From: Clavaria fumosa
Taxonomy: Eukaryota > Basidiomycota > Agaricomycetes > Agaricales > Clavariaceae
Assembly: GCA_951802425.1 (NCBI GenBank)
Contig: OX637795.1
Span: 3,700,501 to 3,764,500 of the forward strand
DNA: 64,000 nt
Direction of reading: 5' to 3'
Shown here: positions 22,514 through 32,492 of the stretch, in pieces
Numbering within the stretch: position 1 is the first letter of the stretch
Layout: the number at the start of each line of letters is the position of its first letter
The notes under the pieces: generated by a model
What the model was told of the DNA's origin: nothing
Databases searched by the model: none
What the model saw: only the letters and a program-made list of their open reading frames with translations
Program-made: the position numbers and the translations under genes

Positions 22514-24358
22514 TTAAGGCTGGGCGTCCCGACCAGCTAGCTTGGCCTTGTCGGGGTGAGCAAGGAAGAAGTCCCGGAGAAGCAGTGCCACATTGGTGAG
22601 GTTCCGTCGTGGCTCCCAAGTGTTCTCCTCTACAGGGTATCCCAACCACTTCACCAGGTATCTCACTCCACGCCCCACCTTCTTAACATCAAGGATCGCC
22701 TCCACATCATACTCCAGGTGGTCATCATCAATCGTAGGGGGCGGAGGGGGAGGCAGGTTCTGAGAAGGGAAGGAAGGGGGGTGGTATGGTGTCAACAGCA
22801 ACTCATTGAAGACCCGATGGATGCGCCAGGCCCGAGGGAGCTTGAGGCGATACCCAGCAGGTCCCACCTTCTCCTCAACTGCAAAGGGGCCTGCTCTCTT
22901 GTTGTCAAGCTTTTTACAGGGCCGGTCCATCTTCAAGTTTCTAGTATCCAGCCAGACCAGATCTCCCTCAGAGTACTCCCAACTTGGGCGTTTCCCCTTA
23001 TTGTAGCTCTTCTTCATCGCTGCCACCGCTTTCTCCATTGCCTCCTTGGCTGCTCTTCGGGACTCCGTGAGCTTAGCCATCCACTCGTCTGCTGCCGGGT
23101 TCACCTCAGAAGGTGGCCGGAGCCCCCCATTCCATGGGTGTCGTCCATAATCGAGGAAGAAAGGTGTCTGTCCTGTCGCTGAGTGCTCACGATTATTAAG
23201 AGCAAACTCCGCAGTGGACAACCATTCAGCCCAGTCATCCTGGAGATGGTCCACGTAAGCCCGGAGATAGATCTCCATCTCCTGGTTCGCCCGTTCCGTC
23301 TGTCCATCAGTCTGCGGATGAAAGGCAGTACTTGGATTTGCCTTTACCCGGATCATGGAGTAGAACTCCTTCATGAAGCGGGACACGAACTGGGACCCCC
23401 GGTCACTCACAACCTTGTGAGGGACTCCATGGTCACGAAACACTCGATCCCAGAGGAGACGTGCCGCTCCAAGTCCTGTGAGGTCAAGCCCGATCGCTTC
23501 GAGCAGTGTCCATTTTGTGAATTTGTCGACAATAACAAGGATGGCATTATGTCCACGGGAGAGGGGGAGGGGACCGACTATGTCCCATGAGATCACTGAC
23601 CAGGGACCATCGGGCACCAGATGGGGGTGCAGTGGGGCAGCACGCTTGGTACGGTCGGGCTTCGTCCGCTGGCATGTCTCACACCCCTGGGCATACCGAT
23701 CCGCATCTTTTACCATGTCTGGCCACCAATAACCCTTCACTAGTGCTGCTCTCAACTTCCGGGGCCCAGGGTGTCCAGCAGCAGGGAGGTCATGCTCAAA
23801 CTTGAGAACGGCCTCACGAGCTCCTAGGGGGACCCAAGTGACTATCCCCTTTCGCCAGAGTCCAGCACAATCTCGTGTCCACTCATCATCAAGCTCCTCC
23901 GGCTTCTGTATGTGTACCGCGCTATTTTTCTGGAGTAGCGTCTCCATTTCCAATGTGAATGACACACGGACTTCCGTTTCCGGGAAAACCTGCACCGGTG
24001 CATCCTCCTCCACCATCTCTCCATAGTCCGGTCTCCGGGAGAGTGCATCTGCCTTTGTATTTGACTTGCCAGTGCGATACTTTATCTCAAAGTCAAAGCA
24101 CTGGAGCTCTCCCACCCAAAGAACCTGCCTTGGCTTCAACTTCTGGGGCTTCTGGAAGTACTGGAGGTTTGCATGGTCCGTCCAGATCTCAATCGTCTCC
24201 TCTGCTCCAATGAGGTATGCTCGCCACTCGCGAAGTGCCCAAATCACAGCCAAGAACTCCTTGTCGTACACATCATAGTTCTTCTCAGCTGCAGTGAGGG
24301 CCTTGGAGATATAGTCAACAACTCTCCAGGTTCCATCTGTCTGCTGCTGCGAGAGCAC
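22514..24358 (-). CDS. B pol remnant: RNase H, integrase, chromodomain
   Basis: A 614-codon open frame, the longest uninterrupted pol part of family 1. RNase H C-terminal half (DYISKALTAAEKNYDVYDKE, WTDHANLQYF), integrase HHCC (HPGPRK...CETC), catalytic Asp in SWDIVGPLP, Asp in VSDRGSQFVS, Glu in DGQTERANQEME, then the SH3-like tail (EGDLVWLDTRNLK) and a chromodomain (EYDVEAILDVKK, YLVKWLGYPVEENTWEP). RT is absent through the deletion at about 24400, so the frame cannot support transposition alone. It is a useful intact reference for the integrase of C, which carries a frameshift. Confidence 0.9.
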   Translation of the reverse strand: MLSQQQTDGTWRVVDYISKALTAAEKNYDVYDKEFLAVIWALREWRAYLIGAEETIEIWTDHANLQYFQKPQKLKPRQVLWVGELQCFDFEIKYRTGKSNTKADALSRRPDYGEMVEEDAPVQVFPETEVRVSFTLEMETLLQKNSAVHIQKPEELDDEWTRDCAGLWRKGIVTWVPLGAREAVLKFEHDLPAAGHPGPRKLRAALVKGYWWPDMVKDADRYAQGCETCQRTKPDRTKRAAPLHPHLVPDGPWSVISWDIVGPLPLSRGHNAILVIVDKFTKWTLLEAIGLDLTGLGAARLLWDRVFRDHGVPHKVVSDRGSQFVSRFMKEFYSMIRVKANPSTAFHPQTDGQTERANQEMEIYLRAYVDHLQDDWAEWLSTAEFALNNREHSATGQTPFFLDYGRHPWNGGLRPPSEVNPAADEWMAKLTESRRAAKEAMEKAVAAMKKSYNKGKRPSWEYSEGDLVWLDTRNLKMDRPCKKLDNKRAGPFAVEEKVGPAGYRLKLPRAWRIHRVFNELLLTPYHPPSFPSQNLPPPPPPTIDDDHLEYDVEAILDVKKVGRGVRYLVKWLGYPVEENTWEPRRNLTNVALLLRDFFLAHPDKAKLAGRDAQP

Positions 24359-24405
24359 TCCACCAGTTGCCAGGTTGCTTGCATCTGTCTCTACCTTCCA
24401 TCTCC

Positions 24406-24924
24406 CTATGTCTCTGGCATCGGGGAGACACCATAGATTCTCTCCACCAACCTCCTACTCAGGTTCAACTCCAGCCAATGGACTAGGATTCCTGAGTCCT
24501 TCTCTGCACTCAACTTCGCCCGTCGGAACAGCGTCTCGAATTTCGCGAAGAACTCTGGTGCTGTCATGGCACCCTGTTTCAGCCCTGCAATATCGGCAAG
24601 GGCAGTCGCACGGTCATTCGGGTCATCGAATGCGCGCTTCATCTCCTCCACAAACTCTGCCCAGGTTCCGGCCTCACCACTACCCAGGATCTCTTCTGCC
24701 TTCATATTCGCCCACTCTGCAGCGAATCCTTCTCCAGTAATTTTGCTCAGAGCAAGAAGGACCTTCACCAGGTCCACAGCATAGACAGTCGGGTTCGCCA
24801 TAAACAGGAGGCGAAGGGATCGGAGGAACGTACAGAAGTTCCTTTTCTGCCCATCAAAGGGGGCAACAGATAGGTCAAGCCTCATAGGTTGGGCTACAGG
24901 CGGGGCGACATGGTCTGCCATCAC
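24406..24924 (-). CDS. B Gag, N-terminal part
   Basis: Starts MMADHVAPPVAQPMRLDLS and carries the capsid-like region (NPTVYAVDLVKVLLALSKI, AEWANMKAEEILGSGEAGTW, FDDPNDRATALADIAG). The frame ends at VSPMPET, where the internal deletion joins gag to RNase H. The zinc knuckle found in C is missing. Nearly identical to C Gag in the shared part. Confidence 0.88.
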   Translation of the reverse strand: MMADHVAPPVAQPMRLDLSVAPFDGQKRNFCTFLRSLRLLFMANPTVYAVDLVKVLLALSKITGEGFAAEWANMKAEEILGSGEAGTWAEFVEEMKRAFDDPNDRATALADIAGLKQGAMTAPEFFAKFETLFRRAKLSAEKDSGILVHWLELNLSRRLVERIYGVSPMPET

Positions 24925-25494
24925 AGGCCCTGGATGCTGTAAATAAAGTTCCAGGCCTTGGGCACTCAGGATTTCTTCGATCTCTTAACAGTCCTGTCCT
25001 CTTAGGCTGCTCTTCTGTGTACTTATGTACCTATAGAACTCTTATTCTATGAAACTTTTGTTAACGTGGGGCCCAAATGGTGTCCCAGGTGGTCGCTCCA
25101 CAACTCCTAATGAGTTGCCCATGCGCCCTTCTGACAATGGTCACAGAGCAAGGGCCCTGTCCACTGGACCAGGAAACTACAGAAAGACTATGTAGGGGCC
25201 TTTCCTTGCCCTGTACACTACACGATTCACTGGTACATAGCTGTAAAACAAAGTTCCGGGCCTTGGGCACTCGGTATCACTTGGGGAGGGTCACAGTTGA
25301 CTTCCTCCTGGTCTGGTCACGTGTATCTACACACAGTAAAAATTTCGCGCGGTTCTGTTACACACCGCGGGCAGGGTAAAGGAGAAGAGGATGATAGGGG
25401 CTGAGCTGTGACAACGTGTCACAGTTTGAAATTAAGGGTCCAGGCTAGCCGGGTTAGGACACGGGGCTAGGGCGGACAGGCGGATCTTAGTATT
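24925..25494 (-). other. B leader and self-complementary PBS
   Basis: About 560 bp of untranslated leader, homologous to those of F and C. The PBS, AATACTAAGAT on the minus strand (25484-25494), pairs with ATCTTAGTATT in the adjacent LTR. Confidence 0.78.
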
Positions 25495-25495
25495 A

Positions 25496-25788
25496 TATCA
25501 GACTGAGTCTCACACAACTTAAGCGTAAGGTCATGACGACAATACTAAGATAAGGGGAAAAAAGAGTACAAAAAAGGAAAAGTGAAAGTACTTATAGCGA
25601 ACGCTTCGGCACTTGCCGACTTTCCCACGCTCGGACCCTCGGATCACGTGATGCGCCCAGGCCCCAGGTCATGTGATCTTACATGATTATATAATCCGAC
25701 CCAGCCACAGGTCATGTGACCTTCCAACAACCCTCCCCAGTTTCTCCACAACTGCACTTTGGGATGGCTTACATAAGCGATCCTAACA
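25496..25788 (-). mobile_element. B 5' LTR
   Basis: 293 bp, plus-strand TATCAGACTGAG to CCTAACA, matching C LTRs closely. Includes two tandem CAGGTCATGTGA-type words that recur in every copy and could be regulator sites. Confidence 0.9.
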
Positions 25789-25831
25789 AAAAGCCCCTTG
25801 GCATAAGCCGTATGGAACGCTCAAGCAGCTG

Positions 25832-26115
25832 TATCAGACTGGGTCTCACACAACTTAAGCATAAGGTCATGATAACAATACTAAGATAAGGGGAAAAGGG
25901 TACAAGAATGAAAATGACGAAGTACTTATAGCGGGAACCCTGGCGCTTGCCGACTTTCCCACGCTCAGACCCTCGGATCACGTGATGCGCCCAGGTCATG
26001 TGATCTTACATGATTACATAATCCGACCCAGCCACAGGTCATGTGACCTTCCAACAACCCTCCCCAGTTTCTCCACAACTGCTCTTTTTGGATGCTTATG
26101 TAAGCGATCCTAACA
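25832..26115 (-). mobile_element. Solo family-1 LTR with 5-bp TSD
   Basis: 284 bp from TATCAGACTGGG to CCTAACA, flanked by the direct repeat AGCTG (25827-25831, 26116-26120). Removing it and one AGCTG restores D integrase sequence CTCAAGCAGCTGCCCATACC, identical in E at 36330. Left by LTR-LTR recombination after an insertion into D pol. Confidence 0.95.
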
Positions 26116-27232
26116 AGCTGCCCATACCCGAGAAACCATGGAATTCCATTTCAATGGATTTCATTGAGCAACTCCCTGAGAGCTCCGGTTTTACTACAAT
26201 CCTAGTGGTTGTTGATAGATTTACGAAGCAAGGGGTTTTCATCCTGACAACCAACGAAGTGAACTCCGCGGAGTTGGCTCGTCTGTTCGTACTCCACGTC
26301 TTTTCGAAACATGGAGTTCCGTCGCACGTCACCTCCAACTGCAGCTCCAAATTCATCTCTCATTTTTCCACTTGTTGGGCAAGGTCCTTGATGTGACCTT
26401 GCACTTCACCTCTGGATACCATCTGGAGGGCGACAGACAGACAGAACAAACAAATCAGATGTTGGAACAGTACCTCCATTGTTACTGCAATTACCAGCAG
26501 GACAACTGGTCCGAACTACTACCCCTAGCGGAGTTTGCCTACAACAATGCTCCGAGCGCCACTACTGGGGTCTCTCCATTCTTTGTGAACAAAGGCTATC
26601 ACCTGAATATATCAGTGTACCCAGAATGCGAAGTAACTTCGGTTCGTGCCCGAATACTCGCTGTGGACTTGAATCAACTGCACCAAGAACTCCGTAACCA
26701 GATCGCCGAAGTGCAATGTTGCTATCAGGGCCTGGCAGACACCTGTCAGACTCTGGCACCGGAGTTTAAGGTCAGAAACCGAGTCTACGTTAAGGCAAAG
26801 TACTTCTGTATGACCAGACCCTCCCCAAAACTAGCCGAGAAGTTCCTCGGACCCTTTGAAATCATCGGAGAAGCCGGCTCGCATGCCTTCATACTCTGAC
26901 TCCCTGAGGCCATGCGAGCGGTCCACCCCGTCTTCCACATTTCCATGCTGGAGCCAGCCACTCCGAATACAATTCTGAATCATACCATCTCCCTGCCTCC
27001 CCCGGTAGAGATCGACAGAGACCTTGAGCATGAAATCTCCGAAGTGCTTGACTCCAAGATCGACAAACACTGCACCTGCAAACTCCTATACCTGGTGCGG
27101 TGGTCCGGATATGAAGGAACTGATGAGGAAACATCTTGGCTCCCCGCTACGGAACTTGTTCATGCCTCTGAGGCCATTTCGGATTTCCACCAAGCTTATC
27201 CGAACAAGCCTGGACCTCTCAATACCCTCTAG
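26116..27232 (+). pseudogene. D integrase and chromodomain, broken
   Basis: Aligns to E from LPIPEKPWNSISMDF to the end of pol. Catalytic Asp in SMDFIEQLP is present; the second region reads VTSNCSSKF where E has VTSDRGSEF, so the second Asp is lost. The Glu region has EGDRQTEQTNQ. A frame change near 26375 and a TGA at 26897-26899 (E has CGA at 37119-37121) break it. The chromodomain follows (EISEVLDSKID, YLVRWSGYEGTDEETSWLP). Confidence 0.88.
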
Positions 27233-28378
27233 ACCTTTCTCTGTTCACTCCGATACCCCGAAATTTCTCTTATGCTTCTACTTACATACATTTTCCATTC
27301 TATACAACTCCGTCTCTTTTCTCCATCTTCTCCAAAATAAATTTAAATAAAATTTAAAATTTAAAATTTAAATCCTTGCCTGTGCCTTGCCTGTGTTGTT
27401 GCCTTCACTTTAGATTGTCCTCCAAAACACACATTCTGAGATATCTTCCTGAGAACTTGGCCTAACTTCACCAAACTTTGAAAATGTATTCATGCATACC
27501 TTGTCAGCTATCAGAACACAGGAATATGTGATTTGACAAAGGGAACTGTCTGGGGAGAGATTTTGAGAAATTTGGGAAAATAGACATGGGGAATCTGTAG
27601 TTCTGCACCAAATATTATGGGCTTTTGTATGATTGTATTAGATGTCATAAGGTGTAGTCTGATAGCTGGAATTTGCAATATAACAAATAGCCATGCTCCC
27701 AGGCCAATAACCCTAATTCCTAGTAATGGATTCCAGGGAGGTGACAGAGATGGTGGGTGGGTTGTTAAACCCTCCCCATATGTCCACAGGTAATGTGTGT
27801 ATCCTCCACTAACCATTTTCAAGCCAGAGTACTGCAGAGTACTGCAGAATTGTGGAAAATGAATATTTTCTGTGTATTTTGCAAATTGACACTGAACCAA
27901 GGCAGATACAAATGTGGGGTGTCCAGATTCAGAATCTCCCAATTTTTGCTGATTTTTTGGTGTATAAAAAGTCATATTTTGCAAGCTGTGCAAAAATTTT
28001 CCCATGGTCATAGAAGCTTACCAAAAGCAGCTATGCCTGATTGGTAAGCTGTACCTGAGGGACCAGGCACAGGGCTGCTCAATTTCGAGTTTTTGTTTTT
28101 ATTTTTTGCATATTTTGTTTGCCATTGTTTGTCAGGGGACCCTGCAATAGGCAGGGCAGGCCTGGGAAAGGACATGTATTGTAATATATTGCATGGCTAT
28201 TGTCAGGGCAGGCCTGGGAAAGGCAGGGCAGGCCTGGGAACAGAATCACTGTCACAGTCTTGCATTGTATTGTAGTCTGTATTGTAATCTGCATTGTAAT
28301 GACAATATAATCTTGCAAGAAAAATGTACTGTAACTACACTCAATCTTGCAATGGCTATTTATTGTAATTACAATACT
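27233..28378. other. D spacer with 1 kb foreign to E
   Basis: The first 120 bp match the E 3' region, followed by an AT-rich run near 27340. From there to about 28400 the sequence has no counterpart in E, where the C-terminal half of the antisense ORF lies. It includes repeats of GGGCAGGCCTGGGAAAGG at 28150-28235 and no gene. This is probably another insertion or replacement; no ends were found. Confidence 0.5.
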
Positions 28379-29122
28379 CTATTGCAAGGAATTCACATCA
28401 TTGACTGTCCTCCGATCCTCCGCTGCCGCCTTCTGCTCCGCCCTCAACTCCTTCTGTTCTGCCCTTGCCTCCTTCCGCCACTCCTCCAACTTGAACATCC
28501 CGCAGACCACCAACTCATAGATGGTTTTCACCACCCCAGTCCGCTCCGCCTCCACCCTGTCCATGTCCACCCACACCTCCTTCACCTCCTCCTCCAACTC
28601 CACCACGGTCTTCTTCAACTGTGCAGAGCAGAATTTCTTCCGCTCTGGCCCCTCTGCCTCTCTGCCCCTGCACTGCTGCTTCGCCACCGCACATGCAATA
28701 CACGTGGTGCCCCGCCCTCCGCTCGGCCACACACACCCCATCCCAAGCCGGACACATCGCACGCAGTCTGTGCGCTCCGTGTCTGACTCTGTGGCTGGCG
28801 TCCGCTTCCTCCCTGTCCCCTGTGCCTTCGCAATTTCCTCCGCCCTCTGCTTCACCTCCACCACCCTCTCCCTCTCCATCTCCTCCCACCGCATCGTGTC
28901 CACAGCCTCCCTCTTTTTCCACTCCTCCTCCTCCCGCTTCTGCCACTCCTCCTCCTCCCACGCCTTCTTGTCCTTCAGCGCCTTGATCTGGCGCATGAGG
29001 ACCACAATCTCGGGGTCCTCATCCTCCATGCGCGACTGTGCGGGGATGGTGACCACGGGGCGTGGTTGAGGGCAGGGAGGCCAACTGGGCCCTGCTCCAG
29101 GTGTGCTCAGGTTGTGGGACAT
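28379..29122 (-). CDS. Antisense ORF in D with Zn2Cys6-like cluster
   Basis: A 247-codon frame antisense to the retrotransposon, between pol and 3' LTR. Residues 32-105 are charged (Glu/Lys/Arg) and probably coiled-coil. Then RKRTPATESD and six cysteines at 120, 123, 130, 141, 144 and 151, i.e. C-X2-C-X6-C-X10-C-X2-C-X6-C, the spacing of fungal Zn2Cys6 (GAL4-type) DNA-binding clusters. A second charged helix region follows (VELEEEVKEVW...). In GAL4-like factors the cluster is usually N-terminal, so this layout is unusual. E has the same ORF, with two stops. In D the C-terminal end is replaced by foreign sequence. It may be a transcription regulator of the element or an acquired host gene. No expression evidence can be seen. 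Confidence 0.65.
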   Translation of the reverse strand: MSHNLSTPGAGPSWPPCPQPRPVVTIPAQSRMEDEDPEIVVLMRQIKALKDKKAWEEEEWQKREEEEWKKREAVDTMRWEEMERERVVEVKQRAEEIAKAQGTGRKRTPATESDTERTDCVRCVRLGMGCVWPSGGRGTTCIACAVAKQQCRGREAEGPERKKFCSAQLKKTVVELEEEVKEVWVDMDRVEAERTGVVKTIYELVVCGMFKLEEWRKEARAEQKELRAEQKAAAEDRRTVNDVNSLQ

Positions 29123-29374
29123 TGAGGTTTTAAATAAATAAAAAAAGAGAAAGAAAATAGAAGGGATTGCCTGTGCTAGGGGCTAGTGATGATGGTAGCA
29201 GGTTAAAGAAGAAAAAAAGTGGTGTACAACGTGCATGACCTTTTGACCCTAAAAAATTTTTCAGACTCCACTCGACACGCTACGAAACTCCGACGCTAAC
29301 TTATTATGGGAGCCACATGTTCACGCGGACTTTGGCCACAGGGTCTCAGGGGTTCAACCCTAAGAGGGGGATAC
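29123..29374 (+). other. D 3' untranslated region and purine tract
   Basis: Upstream of the antisense ORF start and before the 3' LTR. It ends with TAAGAGGGGGATAC, the polypurine tract that primes plus-strand DNA synthesis, immediately before TGTTATGACC. Matches 38880-39113 in E. Confidence 0.8.
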
Positions 29375-30098
29375 TGTTATGACCCCATCTGCTTGCATAA
29401 GCACAATCCCCGCCCCAGACTCTGGGCTCCATACCAACTCCAATCCACTCCGCTGTAACTCCATGTGCTCCACTCCACCCCATTATTGGACTTCACTCCA
29501 TCAGCCTTCAGACTGTTCAGACTTTGTTCTAGAACCTTCTCCCTCCATCCCCTCATTCTGTTTACCATTGAGAGGATACCCTTGACCCATGGGAGTCACT
29601 TTCTGTTGTTGTTTCTTTGTTCCATGAAAATTGCACAGGCACATGTGGTGAAACTCTCCTAGTAATTTGATATGTACATTGTTTCACATTACTCCTATAC
29701 TCTGTCCTTGCAGTATAAGTTTCCACCTGTATCTCCCTGCTCCTCAGTTCGAATATTAATGTCTCTTGATCCTAAATATCTCTGAGCTTTTGTCCTCATC
29801 ATCCTCGACGTTCTCCATGTCATCTGACCAACTCTGAGCAACTCTGGCAGACTCCAATCAACTTCAGAGTTTCGACTTACATTCTGATCCTCTCTTGTGT
29901 ATTGTTTCTGTTTGATAAATAGGGACACATATATACATGGTGGCACAACACATACATTGAGGCCACAGTCCCATAAGTCTTCTCCTTCTCCACTTACTTC
30001 TCCGTTTCTCTGATATCAGACTCCGATCGGACTCTGATAGAACATCTCTGCTCTGCTCTGCTAATCCCTTTCACTACTAACCTGTTAGGACTGTGACA
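29375..30098 (+). mobile_element. D 3' LTR (family 2)
   Basis: 724 bp, TGTTATGACC to GACTGTGACA. Compared with E it shows many CG to TG or CA differences (CTCTGCTCTGC here, CTCCGCTCCGC in E). Confidence 0.9.
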
Positions 30099-30655
30099 AC
30101 AACCTAGTTAAATAAATATATATGTATCTATAACTACTGGGGGATTCTCAGATCATAAGCAAGGTAGTTATAGACAATTGGGGAGAAGAAAGGAAGCATA
30201 ATTTGAAGTGTACATACAGCTGACCATTGGTGGTGTGTTTGAGCATCAAGGTTGTGAGGTCATAAGAGCAGTCATGTGGGTGATGCTAGTGATGCAGGTG
30301 ACTTAGGGTGGGAAGTAACATGGGTAACAGCCATAATGCTGGTAACATATTGGCACTGGTAGCGGTAGTGCTGGGGGTGCCATGCGGCAAGTCACATGTC
30401 AGCTGAAGAAGATGTACAATGGCATGTTGTGCCTGGAAAGGGGGGGTCGGGGCAGGGTATATGCATGGGGTGAGATAGTAAGAAGCATCGCAAGTGTCAT
30501 GTGAGCACAGGGGAGGTTGGAGAAGATTCTGGAAGTGGACAGCAGGTTCCGGAGGTGTGTAGAGGGGCTCGTGAGGTTGTAGAGAGCTGTTGGGAGGTTT
30601 GTGGGTGTCAATAGGGTTGGCTTGGGTGAAGGAAAATTGAATGGGTCCTGACAAT
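30099..30655 (-). repeat. Dispersed repeat X, inverted copy
   Basis: On the minus strand it starts TGTCAGGACCC near 30655 and matches copy 1 (10249 onward) in blocks, with Pro/His/Thr-rich open frames that look non-coding. The last ~150 bp next to the D LTR are AT-rich and have no match elsewhere. Confidence 0.5.
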
Positions 30656-30754
30656 TCTTTGCATATTGTTGGGCCAGTACAGGTCACAGATATCTGCATG
30701 TGATGACCAGATGGCATGTACTGGCAGGTCCAGCACTTCCAAAAAAGGAAAGAT

Positions 30755-31052
30755 TAGTGATGGGATGGTTCAGTTCTGAACCAGGGTTTGAACCTGAACT
30801 TTTGAGAACTGGACCAAAGTCCAGTTCAAAGTTCAGTCAATGGTCGAACTGAACCTTTCTTCAGGTTCAAGAGGACCAAAATTGGTCAAACCATTACCAA
30901 ATTAGGTAAAAGTCCGGTTTTTGAACCTTGAACTGGACCAGAACCAGGTTCAAGGTTCGAAATTTTGCCTGAACCAGACCTTACAGTAAGTCTGGTTCAG
31001 AGTTCAAAAATTTTGGTCAAGAACTGGACTGAACCAGACTTTTCCATCACTA
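30755..31052. mobile_element. 298-bp hAT-type MITE
   Basis: Ends TAGTGATGG and CCATCACTA (9-bp perfect inverted repeats). Flanked by GGAAAGAT (30747-30754) and GGAAGGAT (31053-31060), an 8-bp target duplication with one mismatch. The inside is packed with GGTTCAGT, AACTGGACC and inverses. Shares the TAGTG terminus with the other hAT copies, but differs beyond it. Confidence 0.88.
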
Positions 31053-31060
31053 GGAAGGAT

Positions 31061-31726
31061 GGTGACCACAAACAAGGATAGACAAAGCAGAGCTGTGATC
31101 AGTTATGTTTACTCTAGGTGAATCATCAACAGAGAGTGATCTGGCACATCAGTGCTAGTTACCTTCCTAGGTGAGCATTTGCAGAGCTATCAAGCTCAAC
31201 TCTCATACTAACCTGGATCTTGGACAGAAATATCAGGCACACATCTAATTAGGGATTCCAACAACCAAGGCTGGGACTCCTCATCTTAATTATCCCCTCA
31301 CACATCTCAAAGACCCTTACAGTCATCTATCACTACTTGAGACAGTAACACCACATGAGACGAATTGAATTTTTGTAACACCTGAGAATTGGTTCACTTC
31401 AGACTTTCTCTCAGAGTCATTGGGAATGTGCTACCTATAACTTGTGTTTGTGTTGGGTTGTTTCATGCTGAAAATGAGCATTGAGACATCAATCAGCTCA
31501 GAGAGCTTACTGGATGGAATATTTATGTGATGTCACATCACAACTTTCCTATTTGGGCTGACTCATATCTCATGCATCAATTTTCTGGTACACATTTCTT
31601 GACCCAAACACACCATTGAGGAGGAGGGAGATGATGATGATGAGGAAGAGACAGAAAATGGCAAGGGAGATGCAATTGACTACAATTAGACTAACAGAGT
31701 GGCAATGGCCAGCAGTGTCATTGTGT
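31061..31726. other. Non-coding stretch before E
   Basis: No gene seen. It holds GATTCCAACAACCAAGGCT (about 31254), the same word as the minisatellite at 40.7-41.4 kb, and TCATCTATCACTACTTGAGAC, whose reverse complement occurs at about 40694. Parts of one old repeat therefore lie on both sides of element E. A purine-rich GAGGAGGGAGATGATGATGA run is at 31618. Confidence 0.5.
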
Positions 31727-31731
31727 CACGT

Positions 31732-32452
31732 TGTTACGACCCCATCCGCTTGCATAAGCATGACCCCTGCTCCGGACTCCGAGCTCCTTACCAACTCCGA
31801 TCTGCTCCGCTGTAACTCCGTGTGCTCCGCTCCGCACCTTCATCGGACTTTACTCCGCCGGTCTTCAGACCGTTCGGACTTCATTCCAGAACCTTCTCCC
31901 TCCATCCCCTCATTCTGTTTACCATTGAGAGGATACCCTTGACCCATGGGAGTCGCTTTTTTGTTGTTGTTTCTTTGTTCCATGAAAATTGCACAGGCAC
32001 AAGTGGTGAAACTCTCCTAGTAATTTGATATGTACATTGTTTCACATTACTCCTATACTCTGTCCTTGCAGTATAAGTTTCCACCTGTATCTCCCTGCTC
32101 CTCAGTTCGAATATAACATCTCTTGATTCCAAAAACATCTCTGAGCTTTCGTCCTCATCGTCCTTGACGTTCTCCATGTCATCCGACCAACTCCGACCAC
32201 TCCGATGGACTCCAATCACTTCGGAGTTGACTTACGTTCTGATTCTCTCTTAGGTATTGTTCTTGTTTGGTAAATAGGGACAAGTATATATGTGGTGGCA
32301 CAACACATACGTTGAGGCCGCAGTCCCATAAGTCTCCTTCCTCTTGTTTACTTCTCCGTTTCACCGATATCGGACTCCGACTGGACTCCGATAGAACATC
32401 TCTGCTCCGCTCCGCTAATCCCTTCACCACTAACCTTGTTAGGACCCTGACA
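31732..32452 (+). mobile_element. E 5' LTR
   Basis: 721 bp, TGTTACGACC to CCCTGACA. Contains the self-primer AGTTCGAATATA (near 32104) and a TATATATG-like word (32284). CpG-rich TCCGACTCCG words, lost in D, are still present. Confidence 0.93.
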
Positions 32453-32492
32453 GTATATTCGAACTTCAAACCTCGTATATACAAACTTAACA
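32453..32492 (+). promoter_or_regulatory. E primer binding site, self-complementary
   Basis: GTATATTCGAACTTC right after the LTR includes TATATTCGAACT, a 12-nt perfect complement of AGTTCGAATATA in the LTR. The first 11-12 nt of the transcript could therefore fold back and prime, as in Tf1. Gag starts at 32493. Confidence 0.8.

Larger units (their letters stand above)
22374..25788 (-). mobile_element. Family-1 chromovirus B, internally deleted
   Basis: Minus-strand element with a complete 5' LTR (25496-25788), a 3' LTR missing its last part (22374-22502), and an internal deletion of about 2 kb that removes the C-terminal end of gag, the protease, RT and the start of RNase H. At its right edge, D pol resumes (AAAAGCCCC); at its left edge D sequence is missing, so a deletion followed or accompanied insertion. 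Body sequence is close to element C. Confidence 0.9.
15585..30098 (+). mobile_element. Composite D: family-2 chromovirus with nested insertions
   Basis: Two family-2 LTRs (15585-16279 and 29375-30098) bound family-2 gag, protease, RT, integrase and chromodomain pieces that align in order with intact-looking element E. Three intruders split it: a hAT at 18426-21530 (8-bp TSD), family-1 element B at 22374-25788 (with loss of roughly 0.8 kb of D pol between E-equivalent positions 35492 and 36299), and a family-1 solo LTR at 25832-26115 (5-bp TSD). The outer flanks (CTCGC, ACAAC) do not form a target duplication, so one side may be rearranged. D is depleted of CpG relative to E, as expected of an older methylated copy. 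Confidence 0.88.

Noticed and set aside
22556..24436. Many open frames on the plus strand opposite B pol (and 58494-60781 opposite C pol)
   Set aside because: They are mirror frames of a GC-rich conserved pol on the other strand, with no domains of their own.
15580..30103. A target duplication for composite D
   Set aside because: Flanks CTCGC and ACAAC do not match; inverted X repeats on both sides hint at rearrangement.
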